Below are positions 39,688 to 53,280 of a stretch of 64,000 nucleotides of DNA, piece after piece. The notes beneath the pieces were generated by a model that was given only the letters and a program-made list of their open reading frames with translations, searched no databases and was not told the origin of the DNA. The position numbers and the translations under genes are program-made. Origin of the DNA: Monosporascus cannonballus (Eukaryota > Ascomycota > Sordariomycetes > Xylariales); assembly GCA_004154925.1 (NCBI GenBank), contig QJNS01000058.1, forward strand, positions 1 to 64,000, read 5' to 3'. Position 1 is the first letter of the stretch. The number at the start of each line of letters is the position of its first letter.

Positions 39688-42600
39688 TACCAATAATTTA
39701 CTATAAGTTATCATTCTTTACATTTTTTTAAATACGAAAAATAGAAGGTATTTCATTGATAAATTAAAAACTTGAATCTTTTCATAATCAACTTTTTAAA
39801 TATTTTTTAAAAATACCTAATTCATTTCTGTTAAAGTTATAAATAAGATAGAATGTTATATATAATTTCTTAAAATATTAAGTGAAAATATTATTTATTA
39901 TATTAAAATCGGTTTGTATTATAAATCATTTTCAAAAAATCTATTTATATGTATTTTTTAACATAATATATTAATTATTCTTTTAATAGCTTTTAGATTG
40001 TTATTATAAATTATAAATTATTTTTTAAATTTTGCTTTAGTGATAACAATAACCGAAATAAAATATTATTATCTTTTAATTCTTCTTTTATATTTTATTT
40101 CTTTAGATAATACAATCTTTACTATATTGTTAATTATATATATATTATTCTTTTAAACATAAATTAAAACTTTTACATTTTTATATTTTATTTCTTATTC
40201 AAATATACAACATATTTCATTTAATTAATTTTATAATTGTTTTTAGATTTATATTGATATATCTAAAATGTTTCTACTATTATATAGTGATTTTTAAATA
40301 ATATCATATCGTAATTGCGAAATGAAATAAAGTCGAAATGGTCTGTTTAATATTACTATTAAATAAATATATAAAAGTAATTAATTTCGCTTTTAACCTT
40401 TTCGTTATTATGAACGAAATCGTAACTTTTCGTATTCGTATTTATATAAGGTTTTAACTAATATATCTATAATATTTAAATTTTTTTAATAACATTTAAC
40501 ATAACATAATTATCGTTAAAAATTTCGAATTTTAATATTATATTTTATCAATATATTTCGATTTAGATATTTAAAGTAATAAAATCATTAACAGCTTTTA
40601 TTGTCGTCTTTAAATTCTTGTTAAAAACCTTTTGTATAATTTTTTAACGTTTTTTATCTTAGAGTTTAATTATAAATAACTCTTTTTTGTGTTTGTATAT
40701 TATATATTAAATTAATATACTTTTAGTTCTTATCGGCGCATTTAGCCTTATATTTACTATAAGTATTTTCCGTTTTATAACAATTATCTTTATTAATCTA
40801 TGCATTTTTTCGTATATTATATTTACGTTATCCTTTTACAGGTTTGGGATAAAAACGTGAATTTTTATTTTAAACGCTTCTTTTTCTTTTAAGTTTATAA
40901 TAAATGCTAATTAAAAAAGGAAATTATTAATTACCTTTTGCAAACGATTTTTTTTACTGTTTACTAAATTGATTTTTTGTTATTTAATAACTATATTCAT
41001 AATAATAAATAAAAACTTTTTATAAATATTTTTTTCATTAGCCAGCTTTATAAAGTTGTTCGTTTATCGATTTTATCTTGCAAAACGATAATTTAAAATA
41101 TCGGTATTATCGTTAATTCATCTGACTTTATCTAGTTTGACTAAAAAATTAAAATCTCTTTTAATATATACGAACGTTCGTTAATACATACTTTTTTATT
41201 TATTATTTATTCGACATTTTAATGAGTGATCATAAATCGTATATACTCGGCCGTAGTAATATAGTATTTAAAGCAAATACATGTTATTTATTTGTAGTAT
41301 TCCTGTAATAACGTTCTTAAAAGGTTTTATTATTTCGAAATAATTTATAAACAGATTTTTTTAAGTTTTCTTATTTTTGCCAAATCTTTTATCAGATTAA
41401 TTCGTATTCGTTTTATGTTCGAATTATATTAATAATTTGGTAATTGTTCTTTTTGCTATTTTAGATTTTTATTTCGATACAAGTATTTAGTTATTTTATT
41501 GAAACGTTTTAGGTATTTAGTATTTAAAAACCTTAATTTCTATTTTGTCGTAATTAAATACGTTTGAAAAATTACGAATTTAAAAGGATTGACGATAATA
41601 AATTAAAATAGACAGTTAATGCTCAACTATTTGGACACTATAATTGTAATAGTACTTTTTATAAAATATTATCAATATTAATAACATTGAATATTTAATT
41701 TATAACATATTCAAATATACGTAGCGCAATATGAAGTACTTAGAAAATTATTATAAAATAATTCAATATTTATATTTAGAGAATTATTTCAACATACTTA
41801 AAAAATTAATATATATATTTTCAACATTATATAAATTTGAAAAAATCGATAATTATTTTTAGAAATACGAGAAGAAATAAAAAAGATTAAAACTTTCCCA
41901 CAATAAAAAATTATCTAGAAATAAATTAAAATGTTCTAGCAACTTATGATTATATAATTATTTCAATATTGCAGAGAATACGACGTGTTAAATAGATTTT
42001 CTTTAAATACAACGAATAAAAAAATAATAAAGGCATAAAATATAAGTAATAAAAAGTAATTAAATATATATTGTTTTTGAAGCAAATTTATATTATTTGA
42101 AAGATGCAATTTCTGCTAAACATTTTACATTATTGATTATATAAAATATAATAGCTTTAATTATAAGAAAGAAAAGATATATTCAGACACAATGTACTGA
42201 TTTATAAAAATAAAGGTTTATTTTTAAAAGCTAAAAGATTGATATATAAAATGCATAAAATATACTATAATTTCTAAAATATAATATTTCGACATAGAAT
42301 TAGTTAATAGATAATAATACGCAATTAACTAGGAGGGAAAGTATGCTTGTAGAAAAACCCTCTTTATCATGAATAATAATTTAATTATTTAATACAAAAA
42401 CCCAATATATTAAATAGTAAACAAATACTACGAAAACGTTGTGACTGATTTTCATTTAATTAACGTTTATTATAAACACGAAAATATAAAAAAAGATTAT
42501 TAAAGAAAGATTGTATCTATAACATATTAAAACGTAATAAAATAAATAACAAAATATGTTTTCGGATAAAATTAATGTTTGTAATAAATGAAAAAAGATT

Positions 42601-44022
42601 TAATTAAAAATATAAACCTGTTAATAAAAACTGTAAATACAACATTGAACCGTATTTTACGAACAAATTTAACATGAATTCGATGTGTTGAAAAAGAAAT
42701 TAAGAAACGGAAATTATTTATAAAAAGGTCGTATAATACCAAAGCTTGAAAGAATTGAAACAAATTTTTATAAAGAGTTTAAATATAATATTAAAAATCG
42801 GAAATCGCCTTCTTAGTTTAGATATAGGAAATAAAATATATTGATATATTGAAATAATAAAATGTAAAACATTAGGTGAAATTTATATTTTAAAGAAAAT
42901 GGCTACGAAGTATAAATTGTTATAAAAATATGAAACCGATTTGTATATGACCAAAAACGTCGAAAATTAGATATTCTTTTATAAAAACGAAAGGACCACA
43001 GGCAGAATTAATTATTTTAGGAAAACCAGATTTTAAAAATAGTATTAAATAATTCCTTTAATATTATATCATTAAAGAACTACGATATAACATTGAGAAA
43101 ACCATGCTTATACCTGTAAAACCTGGTAAGTAATTAAAAGATTAATAAAGCAAATATCGATTTTATATTTCTTTAATAAGAAAACCACAAAAGAAAAAAA
43201 CGAACTGCTAAGATTTAGTTTAAAATGTCGATTAAAACTAGCATTAAAATACAATATATACTATACTACTAAGAGAATTAAAATGTATAAAAAAACCAAA
43301 TATAAAAAAGAATTGAAGCTATTATTATTACTATTAATAAAGTTCATCTAATTAATTAATAACTTATAACAACATTTAAATGTAGAAAAAACTTAATTAA
43401 TTTATTATCAGATGATTGCTAATAGAATTAAGAATAAGTGTTTATAGATAATTCGTTAATCAAATTTTAACTTATTTAGAATTTAAATAAATATAAGCTA
43501 AAAGTTTTTAAAAACTATATTTAAATAATCCGTTATAAAGAAGTTTAAACCGTTATGATTATTCGCAAATATTTTATATTTTTCGTAGTTGTGTAAATAC
43601 AAACAGTTTTAAAAAATTAGAAAGCTTATAATAATGATTTTTAAAAACGAAGAATATTGTATTAAAATTAGAAAGCAATATAAATAAAGAATTTGTAAAA
43701 CGAAATCCGAATTATTTAAATACTGAGCTATATTAATAAGATTTACAAATATATCATTAACTAGTTAACGATAAATAAATAATATATTACGCAAATACTT
43801 TATTATTTGCGCTATAGATTATTTTTTAATGTCGTTGTTTTTCCTGGAATATACCAAATATGTACAAAATACGTTTATAAAATTTTATATTATTATTTAA
43901 CATAACAACCGCAGAAAATATACTTGAAATATAAAACGTTGGAAATAAATTTTTAACCTGGTAAATAGTAAAATATATATCGAGAAAATAATAAAAATTA
44001 TAAAATAATAAACGTTAAATAC

Positions 44023-44299
44023 TGAATTAGAGTTGAGAAAGTTGGTTCAAGTCAGTGCGAATAGACAAGCTATGTCATAAAGTAAAAAGAGACTGCCGAA
44101 ATAAAGAACTTAATCCGACTATATTAATAGTGTTAAACCTTGATAACTGAAGCTTTGAAAAACATGATAAGAGGTGGTCGTGATGATTCTGTTTTTGCAG
44201 TTGAATCTATAGCGAAAAAGAACTCGTTAATATATATATAAGGTTTAGGTCTTTCAATCAGCCAAGACTAATTATGGGCGTAATACTCTGCTTCACTTG
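44023..44299. mobile_element. Insert J1: 277-bp, normal-GC insertion with TSD AATAC
   Basis: AATAC is repeated at 44018-44022 and 44300-44304. Removing the insert and one copy restores an 11-codon alignment with elements G and H (ACG ... GTA TT), so the boundaries are well supported. The insert begins TGAATTAGAG and ends GCTTCACTTG. It has normal composition among RIP-mutated DNA and holds a TATA-like TATATATATAAGG near 44230. Size and TATA box suggest a solo LTR, but the 3' end is not the usual CA. No coding capacity. Confidence 0.7.
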
Positions 44300-44428
44300 A
44301 ATACAAATAATAAAATATAAGTATTGTTCGAACATTTTGATTATTGCAGAAACTGTATTCGGAATTTTTTAATAAATCGTTTTATATTTTAAGAATTTAA
44401 TTTTAACGAAATTTAATAAACGTTTTAC

Positions 44429-44532
44429 TGTTATAATCTAACGTCCTTAGCACATCCAGAAACGTTCAAAACAAGTGGAGCGCTAGGAAAGAGGTCAGGT
44501 GAAAGGATTATTAGGATTTTGCAAGATCCACG
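44429..44532 (+). repeat. LTR F, left part (continues at 59869-60140)
   Basis: Starts TGTTATAATCTAACG and is cut by element G at 44533. The remainder resumes after G's TSD at 59869 and ends GCCGTTATA at 60140, for about 376 bp in all. It is preceded by TTTAC (44424-44428) and followed by TTTAA (60141-60145), a 4/5 match to a TSD. Element E sequence lies on both sides, so F looks like a solo LTR in E. Confidence 0.65.
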
Positions 44533-44932
44533 TATTATAATCTAACAGGCTTAGCGGGTCTAGAGACGGTCGAGGACAAGAACTAAGCCCAAGATGGAAA
44601 AGTATTACGTAATCGGCTTAAACGGCTCGGAAGGCTTGGCGCCTTGCACTCTTTAAGCTATGTCCAAGGTTTCCGAAAGTTCAAAGCTCTTAAAGGCTTA
44701 AGCCTCTTAAACACCTTAAGCTATAACTAAGATATATATACTTATTATTTCTATAATTTAAATAACTTTAATTTATAATAAAATATTATTACCTAAAACA
44801 TTTTTAATATTACGAAACATAATACGTTATTATATTTATTACTTAAATTCTTACGATATATCTATTAATAAAATTCAATATAATTAAGGTTTAATAATTA
44901 ATTAAATTATTTAGCCATTATACGTTATAAGC
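44533..44932 (+). repeat. 5' LTR of element G
   Basis: Starts TATTATAATCTAACAGG (TG to TA by G-to-A) and ends GCCATTATA. It shares blocks such as AAGCTATGTCCAAGG with the 3' copy. Confidence 0.88.
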
Positions 44933-44977
44933 TTTTATTTAGTAATACCGTTAAATTTGAGCAATATTACCGATATT

Positions 44978-45097
44978 ATGTTTATTAGTAAGCAGCCCAA
45001 ACAACCCATTTACCAAGTTCTTGATAACTCGAATACCGGAATGAAATCCGAGGAGGAAAAGAAACAGCTTCGCTTTTTTTACGAAGAAATTCTTTGA
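44978..45097 (+). pseudogene. Gag start of element G
   Basis: ATG at 44978, about 45 bp after the 5' LTR, opens a frame of 39 codons (MFISKQPKQPIYQ...) that ends at TGA 45095-45097. The frame then reads on with further stops. The same segment, with the ATG changed to ATA, is recognisable in element H near 49226. Position and hydrophilic, Lys/Gln-rich start fit Gag, the particle protein; I saw no other diagnostic motif in this piece itself. Confidence 0.65.
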
Positions 45098-46138
45098 TAT
45101 CTAGATGTTATAAATAAACGCATTTTTAGCTTAAAAAGAATAATAGTGATTTTACGATATTCTTTTAAGCCGTCTATAAAAAGCTAAAAAAAGGCTTCCG
45201 AAACCGGAAAACATTTTCGAACGAATTAGGTTATTTAGGTGAACTTTACCAAAAAACTAGGAAAAATCTTTAAACCCTTTAAACTAGAACTTTTCGACCG
45301 AATCTTAATTAAGTTATAATTGTTTTTAACTTATTACCGAACATATTTCGAGTACTTTTCTATTCGATTAATTACTCTAAATATACGAATCGAATTTGCA
45401 ATTAAACGATTTACCGGAAACGCGGCTACTTAGTTTAAGCCCGCTATATAAAAATACGTTATTTTGCCAGTTAAAAAACAAAACCCGAAAGTAATACGAA
45501 TTTATATTGATTATAAATAATTAAAGTAAATATTAACGAAAGTTTTTGAAATAATAAACGAAAGAACAAAAACCGAAATATAAATCCAGTAATTACGATA
45601 AACAAATTAACATCTAATTACTGTAATATATTTGTTTAATTAATATTTATGTTAAATTAAAAATTAAAAATATTAATAGCTAAGATTTTCGATAAATTAA
45701 AGATAAAATACAAATAAAGATTTTTAAATTTAATGGGCCTAATTATTTATCACATTATATTAATACAGAAATTAAAATTAATAATCGACAATATGCCTAG
45801 CATACCAAAATTATTAAAAAGAATAATAGCAAATTTCGATATACAATTTATATTAGTATTTTTCGACGTAATAATACTTCTTACGGCATTGAAATAAGAC
45901 CTGTAGAATTAGGAGCCACTTATAAAAAGCACTAAAGCCAAACCAAATATTTCTATTATAACAAAATAGGGCATACGGTAACATAATGCAAGGCGCCTAA
46001 AGAGCCTTATTAGGATAATTAAAAACCCGTACACGAGTGATAATCTAAAGAAAATTAAAAAAACAGAAATAAACCTATTATTATAATTCGGCCTAAATAC
46101 GTACCGGGCCCCCTATAACGAAAAATCTAATAAGCAGT

Positions 46139-46375
46139 ATGCGAAACCAAAAAAACTGGTTTAACAATTATCGCGAATATGACAAGAAAAACTATAGAGA
46201 TAATTACGCGAACTTTAGAATTGAACAGAAAAGGTCTGTCTCGGAACACCTAATCTATACGGCAAAATGCATGCCATATATTGTCGACGACGAAAATATC
46301 CCGATTACGAAGAATAAAAATAATATATTTACGGACGAATTACTCGTATATGTTATAAAAAATCCGATTTCCTAA
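46139..46375 (+). pseudogene. Protease-region fragment of element G
   Basis: The open stretch of 78 codons includes AKCMPYIVDDENIPITK and FTDELLVYVI. It lies just after the zinc knuckle and before RT, where the aspartic protease of gypsy elements sits. The matching block occurs in H (50540-50660), in C (34264-34375, minus) and, more degraded, in A. No intact catalytic D(T/S)G triad is visible, so the protease call rests on position and conservation. Confidence 0.55.
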
Positions 46376-47699
46376 ACCGAACCGGAAATAACAAAAACGA
46401 TAATTAATAATATCGATACTATCGATTCATAATCTTAAGAAACGATATTTACAAACTGACCTAAGCAAAGAGCTGGCCCGAAAAAAACAATGTCCGTAAA
46501 AGAAAATCCATTTTATTACTATAAATAATATAACTACGAAACGAAGAAAGAGTTAATTTAACATACAATAAAAGATATTACTAAAAAGCTATTATAGATT
46601 TTTATATTTAATTAATAATTACCACAAACCCTGACGAAAAAAAACTATTAAGGAAAAAATAGGTTAATTTATAAACGTACTTTAGAACGATAGTTAATAC
46701 GACGCATAATGGGATATAGTCATAACTATAAGAAAATAATTTATTTAATAAAGAAAGAAATCATAGCAAAACTAAAAACAATTAATATAACTTAAAAGAA
46801 CAGTACGCCGACAATAACGACAAATACAGCAGCTTAACGCACTGTATACAAAAACAAAGATAAAGCTCGACAAATTCGAAAAGAAATTAAAAGAAAAAGG
46901 TTACCTATCACAAAGCCGCAAAATAACAAAACTTAAAGAAATTAGGAAAAATTCTCAAAAAAACCTTTAAATGTAACAATAAAAACCGTTAATAATTATA
47001 TCACTTTAAACATATAAATTAGAACATATTAGTATACCGTAATGGTAAATTACGGGAGCATTAGATAGAAATTATATTATACCAAACGTACTTAAAAGGC
47101 TTAAACTGCCATAGAAATACAAATTAAAACCTCATACAATTACAAATACCGAAAGTCAAAAATTCGCTTACTATAACGGGAAAATCATACGCGAAATTAA
47201 TCATTGCCAGATTTTTGTTTAAGGACGATATTAAATAGTTAAATTCGATATCGTTTTATTTAAAAATTACTATATAATCTTAGGATTATCATAAATACGT
47301 TAATACGAAATTTTAATTAATAAAAGAATTAGCTAGGCAAAATTTTTCTTATAGCTTATCAGCGGATAAAAAATAATTAAGATTTTAACATTCGATTGAA
47401 AATAACAACAAATATAAACATAAGGATACGACAGACATTTTATTACCCAAAAGGACAAAACATACCAAAACATAGGCATCAAAGAAATATACGACGCATT
47501 ATTATTATTATTAAAACAAAACTAAGAGAACTAAATAATGATCTAAAGCAATAGCCTTAAAAATCAAAAAAATCTGATTAATATACCATCATAATACCAC
47601 CGATATAAGCCATTTTTTAAGAAGGAACTTGATACAAAGCTACTAAGAATATAGCAAATAAAATCATAAAATAATTCTTAAAAATATTTGACAAAGTTT

Positions 47700-48761
47700 T
47701 CTCTAATTTATAATCTTAGTAAGAACAAATTACCCGCTTTCAAAAAATACCTAGAAAATTGGTTACAAATAGGATAAATTCGACTTTAGATATTACTAAT
47801 AAAATATCTTATATTTTTCGTACTTAAGAAAAACGGCATATTGCGATTTATAGTTAACTATTAAGAATTAAACGATATCACTGTTAAAAATCGAATATTA
47901 TTGCCCTTCATTACAGAAATAAAAAACCGATTTTGCGAAGCTAAATAATTTATAACATTCGATCTTAGAAATAAATATAACCTTATTAAGATTCAAAAAG
48001 GATACAAATAAAAAATAACTTTCAAAACGAAATACGGATTATATAAGTACTTAATTATACTAATAAGATTTACGAACGTACCAGCAACTTTCCAACGGAT
48101 AGTTAACTATATGCTGCGAAAATACCTTGATATTTTTGTCGTATATTACCTCGACAATATTCTTATTTTCTTAAAAACAGAAAAAGCATATATAAAATAT
48201 ATTTATAAAGTTTCTAAAGCTTTATAAAGCGTGAAATTACTTATTAGCGAAAAAAAATCAATTTAACCTACAGAAAAAGGAATACTTAAAACATATTATC
48301 ACTCCAAAATACGTCAAAATAAACCTTAAGAAAACCGCTGTAATTACAAAATAACAAACGCAAATTAGGGTTAAGGAAATATAGGTATTCATTGAATTCT
48401 CCAATTATTACAGAAGGTTTATTCGGAACTTTAACAAAATAACTATAACTCTAATTAACTTTAGGAAAAAAACATTTATATAACCGTCCGAAACGGAAAA
48501 AACGTTTTAGAAAATTAAGGATATAATTATTAACGAACTAATATTAATTATATATAATCCAGTGCGCCCCGTTAAATTAAAAACCGATATTTCGGATTAC
48601 ATTTTAAATATAATAATCGGATAATAAAATAATTAAGGCAAATTACACCTTATTATATTTTTTTATATAAGTTAAAATAACCAAGTGTAACCATGGTATT
48701 CCAAATAAGGAATTTATGGCCATTATTATGGTTTTTCGAAAATTTAGGTACTTTTTAAAGG
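47700..48761 (+). pseudogene. Reverse transcriptase/RNase H part of element G, left of insertion H
   Basis: In one frame, interrupted by stops, the RT order is visible: FVLKKNGILRFIVNY at about 47815-47860, then FTNVPATFQRIVNYMLRKYL, then the active-site box YYLDNILIF with YLDN at 48147-48158. It continues into an RNase H-like stretch (PVRPVKLKTDISDYIL, about 48560-48610) and stops abruptly at 48761, where element H begins. The rest resumes at 55698. TAA and TAG stops at former Gln/Trp codons fit RIP. Confidence 0.8.
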
Positions 48762-49171
48762 TGTTATGACCTCACGGTCTTGGCTTCCTTGCGGACGGTC
48801 GGGCCCACGAAAAAGACAAGCCTCGACCACCGCTAAGAAGTTACGTGACCGGCTTAAAGGTTTCAAGGTGCCAAGCACCTTAAGCCTTTTAAGCCGGCAA
48901 AGGAGCTTAAAGAGTTTAACGGGCTTAAGGGTTTAAACTGATTAAACACCTTAAGCCAAAATAAAGATAAATACGTTTATTATTTTTATAATTTAGATAT
49001 TTTTAGCTTATAATATGTATTAATATTAATCGTTTATAATACGTTTTTGCATTTTTAATATTAGAAAATGTAATTAAATTATTTTCTTGTTACAAAGTTC
49101 TACGATGCTTTTATTAATATAAATTCGTACGAATAAAGTTGAATAATTAATTAAACTATTTAATTATTATA
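48762..49171 (+). repeat. 5' LTR of element H (410 bp)
   Basis: Starts TGTTATGACCTCACGG, the least mutated start of this LTR type in the window, and ends AATTATTATA. Confidence 0.92.
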
Positions 49172-52019
49172 CGTTGTAAATATTTATTTAATAATATTGT
49201 TAAAATTTAAGCAAAATCGATTAATTATATATTAATTAACAAATAACCCGAAAAACCTATTTACTAGGTTTTTAATTACCGAATATTAAAATGGAATCCG
49301 AGAAAGAAAAGAAAAAGCCTTCTTTTTTTGCTTAAAAGCTTTTTAACGCCTAGATGCTATAAATAAACGTATTATTTAATTTGAGAGAAATAATAACGAT
49401 TTTACGATATCTCTTTAAGCCGCTAATAAGAAACTTAAGGAGAAAAGAAAAGCTTCCGAGATTGGGAGATTTCTTTAAGTAAGCCAGGTTATTTAGATAA
49501 ATTTTATTAAGTAATTAAAACAGATTTTAAAGCTTTTTAAGCCAGACCTTTTTGACGAAATCTCGACTAAGTTATAATTATTTTTAACTTAATACCGAAT
49601 ATATTTTGGATATTTTTCTATTTGATTTGTTACGTTTATTTTACGAATTAAGTTCGTAATAGAACGATTTACCGGAAATACGGCTATTTGATTTAAGCCT
49701 ATTATAAGAAAATACGTTACGTTGCTAATTAAGAAATAAAACCTAAAAGTGGTGGAAATTTATAGCGATTACGAATAATTTAAAGAAATATTAACGAAAG
49801 TTTTTGGAACAATATATGAAAAAATAAAACTTAAAATGCAAATTTAATAGCTATAATAAAAAGGATTAATATTTAGTTACGGTAATACGTTGATATAATT
49901 AGCCGTTAAATTAAATCGGGAATAAAAGGTAGTAATAATTAAGTTATTTAATAGCCTAAAAAAGTATAAAAAAAGTTTTTTAAGCTTAATCGGCCTAATT
50001 ATTTGTCGAATTATATTATTATAATAGTTAAAATTAACGATCTATAATACGTATGGCGTATTAAAGGTGGCAAAGGAAAAAATAATAACAAATCTCGATA
50101 TATAGTTAATATTAAGGTTTTTTAACGTAATAATCTTTTTTACGGCATAAAACCAAGATTTATAGAATTAGGAATTGCTTATAGGAAGAACTGGAGTTAA
50201 ATTAAGTGTTATAATTGTAGTAAAATGAGATATAAGACAATATAGTATCAAGTACCTAAGAAACCACGTTAAAATAATTGGAAACCTATATTTAAAGGAT
50301 AATCCAAAGAAAACCAAAGGGACGGAAGCAAATTTATTAACATAATTTAGATTAAGTATATATCTGGTCCCTTATAGCGAAAAATCTAATAAAGGTTATT
50401 ACGATAAGACATTTAACGAAAAATACGAAAAGCTAGAAAATTGGTTTAATAGGTATTGCAAATATAATAAGAAACTTTATAAAAGTAGTTACGTAAATAT
50501 TAAGATTGGATAAAAAAAGTTTATTCTGAAATCCTTAATCGATACGGCAGAATGTATGTTATTTATTGTCGATAACGAAAATATCGCGATTACCAAAAAT
50601 GGAAATAATATATTTACGGACGGATTATCCGTATGTATTATAAAAGGTTCGATTTTTTAAACCGTATCGGAGATAACAAAACGAAGAAGTAATAATATCG
50701 ATATTTTCGAATTATAGCCCTAGGAAATGTCCAGTAATTGCCCGAAGTAAAAGGCTGGCTCGAAGAAAAATAATGCTTGTAAGAAAACCTTTTTTATTAT
50801 TTTTAGTAATATAATTATTAAATAAAAAAGGAGTTAATTTAGCGTATAATAACAAAATACTACTAGAATATTATTACCGATTTTTGTTTTCGGTTGGTGT
50901 TTGTTATAGGTTTTGGCGGAGGGGGGCTTATTAGGGGGGAGATGCGTTAGTTTATAGGAGGTTTTTGAAATAATCATTAAAATGATATATGTTAGAATAT
51001 AATTGTAAATATAAAAATGTAATTTATTCGATATAAAATGGAATTGTAGCAAAATTAGGAATGATTAATATAATTCGAAAAGAACGTACGCCGGCAATAA
51101 TAATAAATATAACAGCTTAATACGTTAAATGTAAAAATATAAATAAGGTTTGATAAATTCGAATAAAAGTTAAAAGAATAAGGTTATTTATAAAAAGGCC
51201 GAAGGATAACGAAATTTAGAAAATTTAGAGGGAATTATTAAGAAAAGTTTTAAATACGACGATAAAAGCCGTGAATAACCTTATTATTTTGGATATATGA
51301 ATTAAAACGTACTGGTATATAGTAATGGTGGATTACTGAGCTTCAGGCGGGAATTATATTGTATTAAATATAGTTAATGAATATATATTATTATGGAAAT
51401 ATAAGTTAAAACTTTATATAACGACGAATGCCGAAAATTAGGAATTCGCTTACGATAATGGAAAAATTATATACGAAATTAATTATTTCGAAATTTTTGT
51501 TTAAAAATAATATTAAATAGTTAATTTGGAAATTGTTTCATTTGGGAATTACGATATAATCTTTGAATTATTATGGATATGCTAATACGAAATTTTGATT
51601 AACGGAAAAATTGGCCAGGTAAAGTTTATTTTTTGTTAATAAACGAAAAGAAAATTAAGATCTTAATATTTGATCGATAATGGCAATAAATGCAGGTATA
51701 AGGATACGATAAAAATCTAATTACTTAAAGAGATAAGGTATAAGAAAAAGAATGGATATTAAAAAAGAATATAACGTATCGTTTTTATTATTAAAGCGAA
51801 AATAAAATAATTAAATAACAACTTAAAATAATAACTTTAAAAGTTAAAAATTTTAATCAATATGTTATTATAATATTATAAATATAAGTGGCATTTTAAA
51901 AAAAACTTGATACGAAGTTATTAAAATATAAGGAATGGAATTATGAAATAGTTTTGAAAAAGGATTTTCGACAAAGTTTTACTTTATTTATAACCTTAGC
52001 GGAAACGAGTTGTGTACGT

Positions 52020-53280
52020 TTAAAAAGTACCTAGAAGATCGGTTATAAAAAGGATAAATTCGACTTTTAAAGTTATTAATAATATATTTTATATTCTTTA
52101 TATTAAAAAAACGGAAAACTGCGATTTATGGTTGATTATTAATAATTAAACGAGATTATTGTTAAAGATTAAATATTATTATCCCTAATTACAAAAATAA
52201 AAGCTCGATTTAACGAAATTAAATAATTTATAGCGTTCGATTTTAAAAATAAATATAACGTTATTAAAATTAAAAAATGATATGAATAAAAGATATTATT
52301 TAAAACGAAATATGGATTATTTAAATATTTGGTTATATTAATAGAATTTACGAACGTATTAATAACTTTTTAAGGAATAGTTAATTAGGTGTTACGAAAA
52401 TATCTTAATATTTTCGTTATATGTTATTTCGATAATATCTTTATTTTTTCGAAAATAAAAAAAGTATATATAGGATATGTTTATAAGGTTTTTTAAGTTT
52501 TATAGGACGTAAAGTTGTTTATTAACGCAGAAAAAAATTAATTTTAGATATAAGAAACGGAATCTTTAGGATATATTATTATTTTAGAATATATTAGGAT
52601 GAATTTGAACAAAGCTATTGTAATTACAGAATAATAAATGCTAATAATAATAAAGGAGGTGTAAGTATTTTTTGGATTCGTTAATTATTATAAAAAGTTT
52701 ATTGAAAATTTTCATAAAATAATTATATCCTTAATAAACTTTACGAAACAAAAAAAAGTTTAAATAGACGCTAAATACGGAAAAGGTATTTTAAAATATT
52801 AAGGATACGATTATTAACAACCTAATATTAATTATATACGATTTAAACCTCTTTGTTAAATTAAAAACCGATATTTCGGATTACGCGTTAAATGTAATAA
52901 TTAGATAACGAGATAATTAAGGTAAAATTGTAGCTTATTTTATTTCTTTCGTATAAATTACAAGGAGCTAAATTTTCATTACGGTATTTCAGATAAGGAA
53001 TTTATGGCTATCGTTATAGCATTTCAAAAATTTAGGTATTTTCTAAAGGGAAGCTTGTACTAGATTAAGGTTTATACGGATTATTAAAATCTTATCCGAT
53101 TTATTATAATTAGAGAACTTATCGGAAGATAATTAAGATATATAAAAAAATTAGCGAATTTCGATTTCGTTATTATTTATGAAAATGGCTTAGAAAATAG
53201 TAAAACAGATATTTTAAATAGGCCATTAAATTTCGAAAAAAATTGATTAAAATTAGTTATCCAATTTTGGATATTATTAT
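52020..53280 (+). pseudogene. RT/RNase H region of element H pol
   Basis: Collinear with 47.70-48.76 kb plus 55.70-55.92 kb of element G. It is uninterrupted by insertions here and so shows what the broken G copy looked like before H arrived. The active-site box reads YFDN near 52420. Stops occur every few codons. Confidence 0.7.

Larger units (their letters stand above)
21800..41580 (-). mobile_element. Element A: minus-strand Ty3/gypsy retrotransposon remnant, split by B and carrying D
   Basis: The 3' LTR (minus orientation) is about 21800-22141, starting TGTGATAGCTA, the reverse complement of the ...GCCGTCACA ends of the other LTRs. The internal part continues to 22575, is interrupted by element B, and resumes at 36753. 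The distance from LTR to the first shared landmark (about 547 bp once B is removed) matches element C (534 bp). Minus-strand pol and gag-side sequence parallel to C runs to about 41580, where it is lost before a 5' LTR is reached. All frames are broken by RIP-type change, and C and G are scarcer than in B, G or H, so it may be older. The left flank is CTATA; no right TSD can be paired. Confidence 0.7.

Noticed and set aside
42572..42763. Minus-strand hydrophobic frame in element E
   Set aside because: AT-rich DNA favours Phe/Ile codons; it is antisense to the degraded pol of E.
44300..44310. Alternative right end of J1 at a CA (44305) with flank AATAA
   Set aside because: That choice would leave element E two codons short against G and H and gives only a 4/5 duplication.
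50834..51052. Minus-strand 72-codon frame, and a G-rich run at 50917-50941 as a possible quadruplex
   Set aside because: It lies antisense to pol of element H. The G richness is what remains when mutation removes C mainly from the plus strand; no independent support for a structure.
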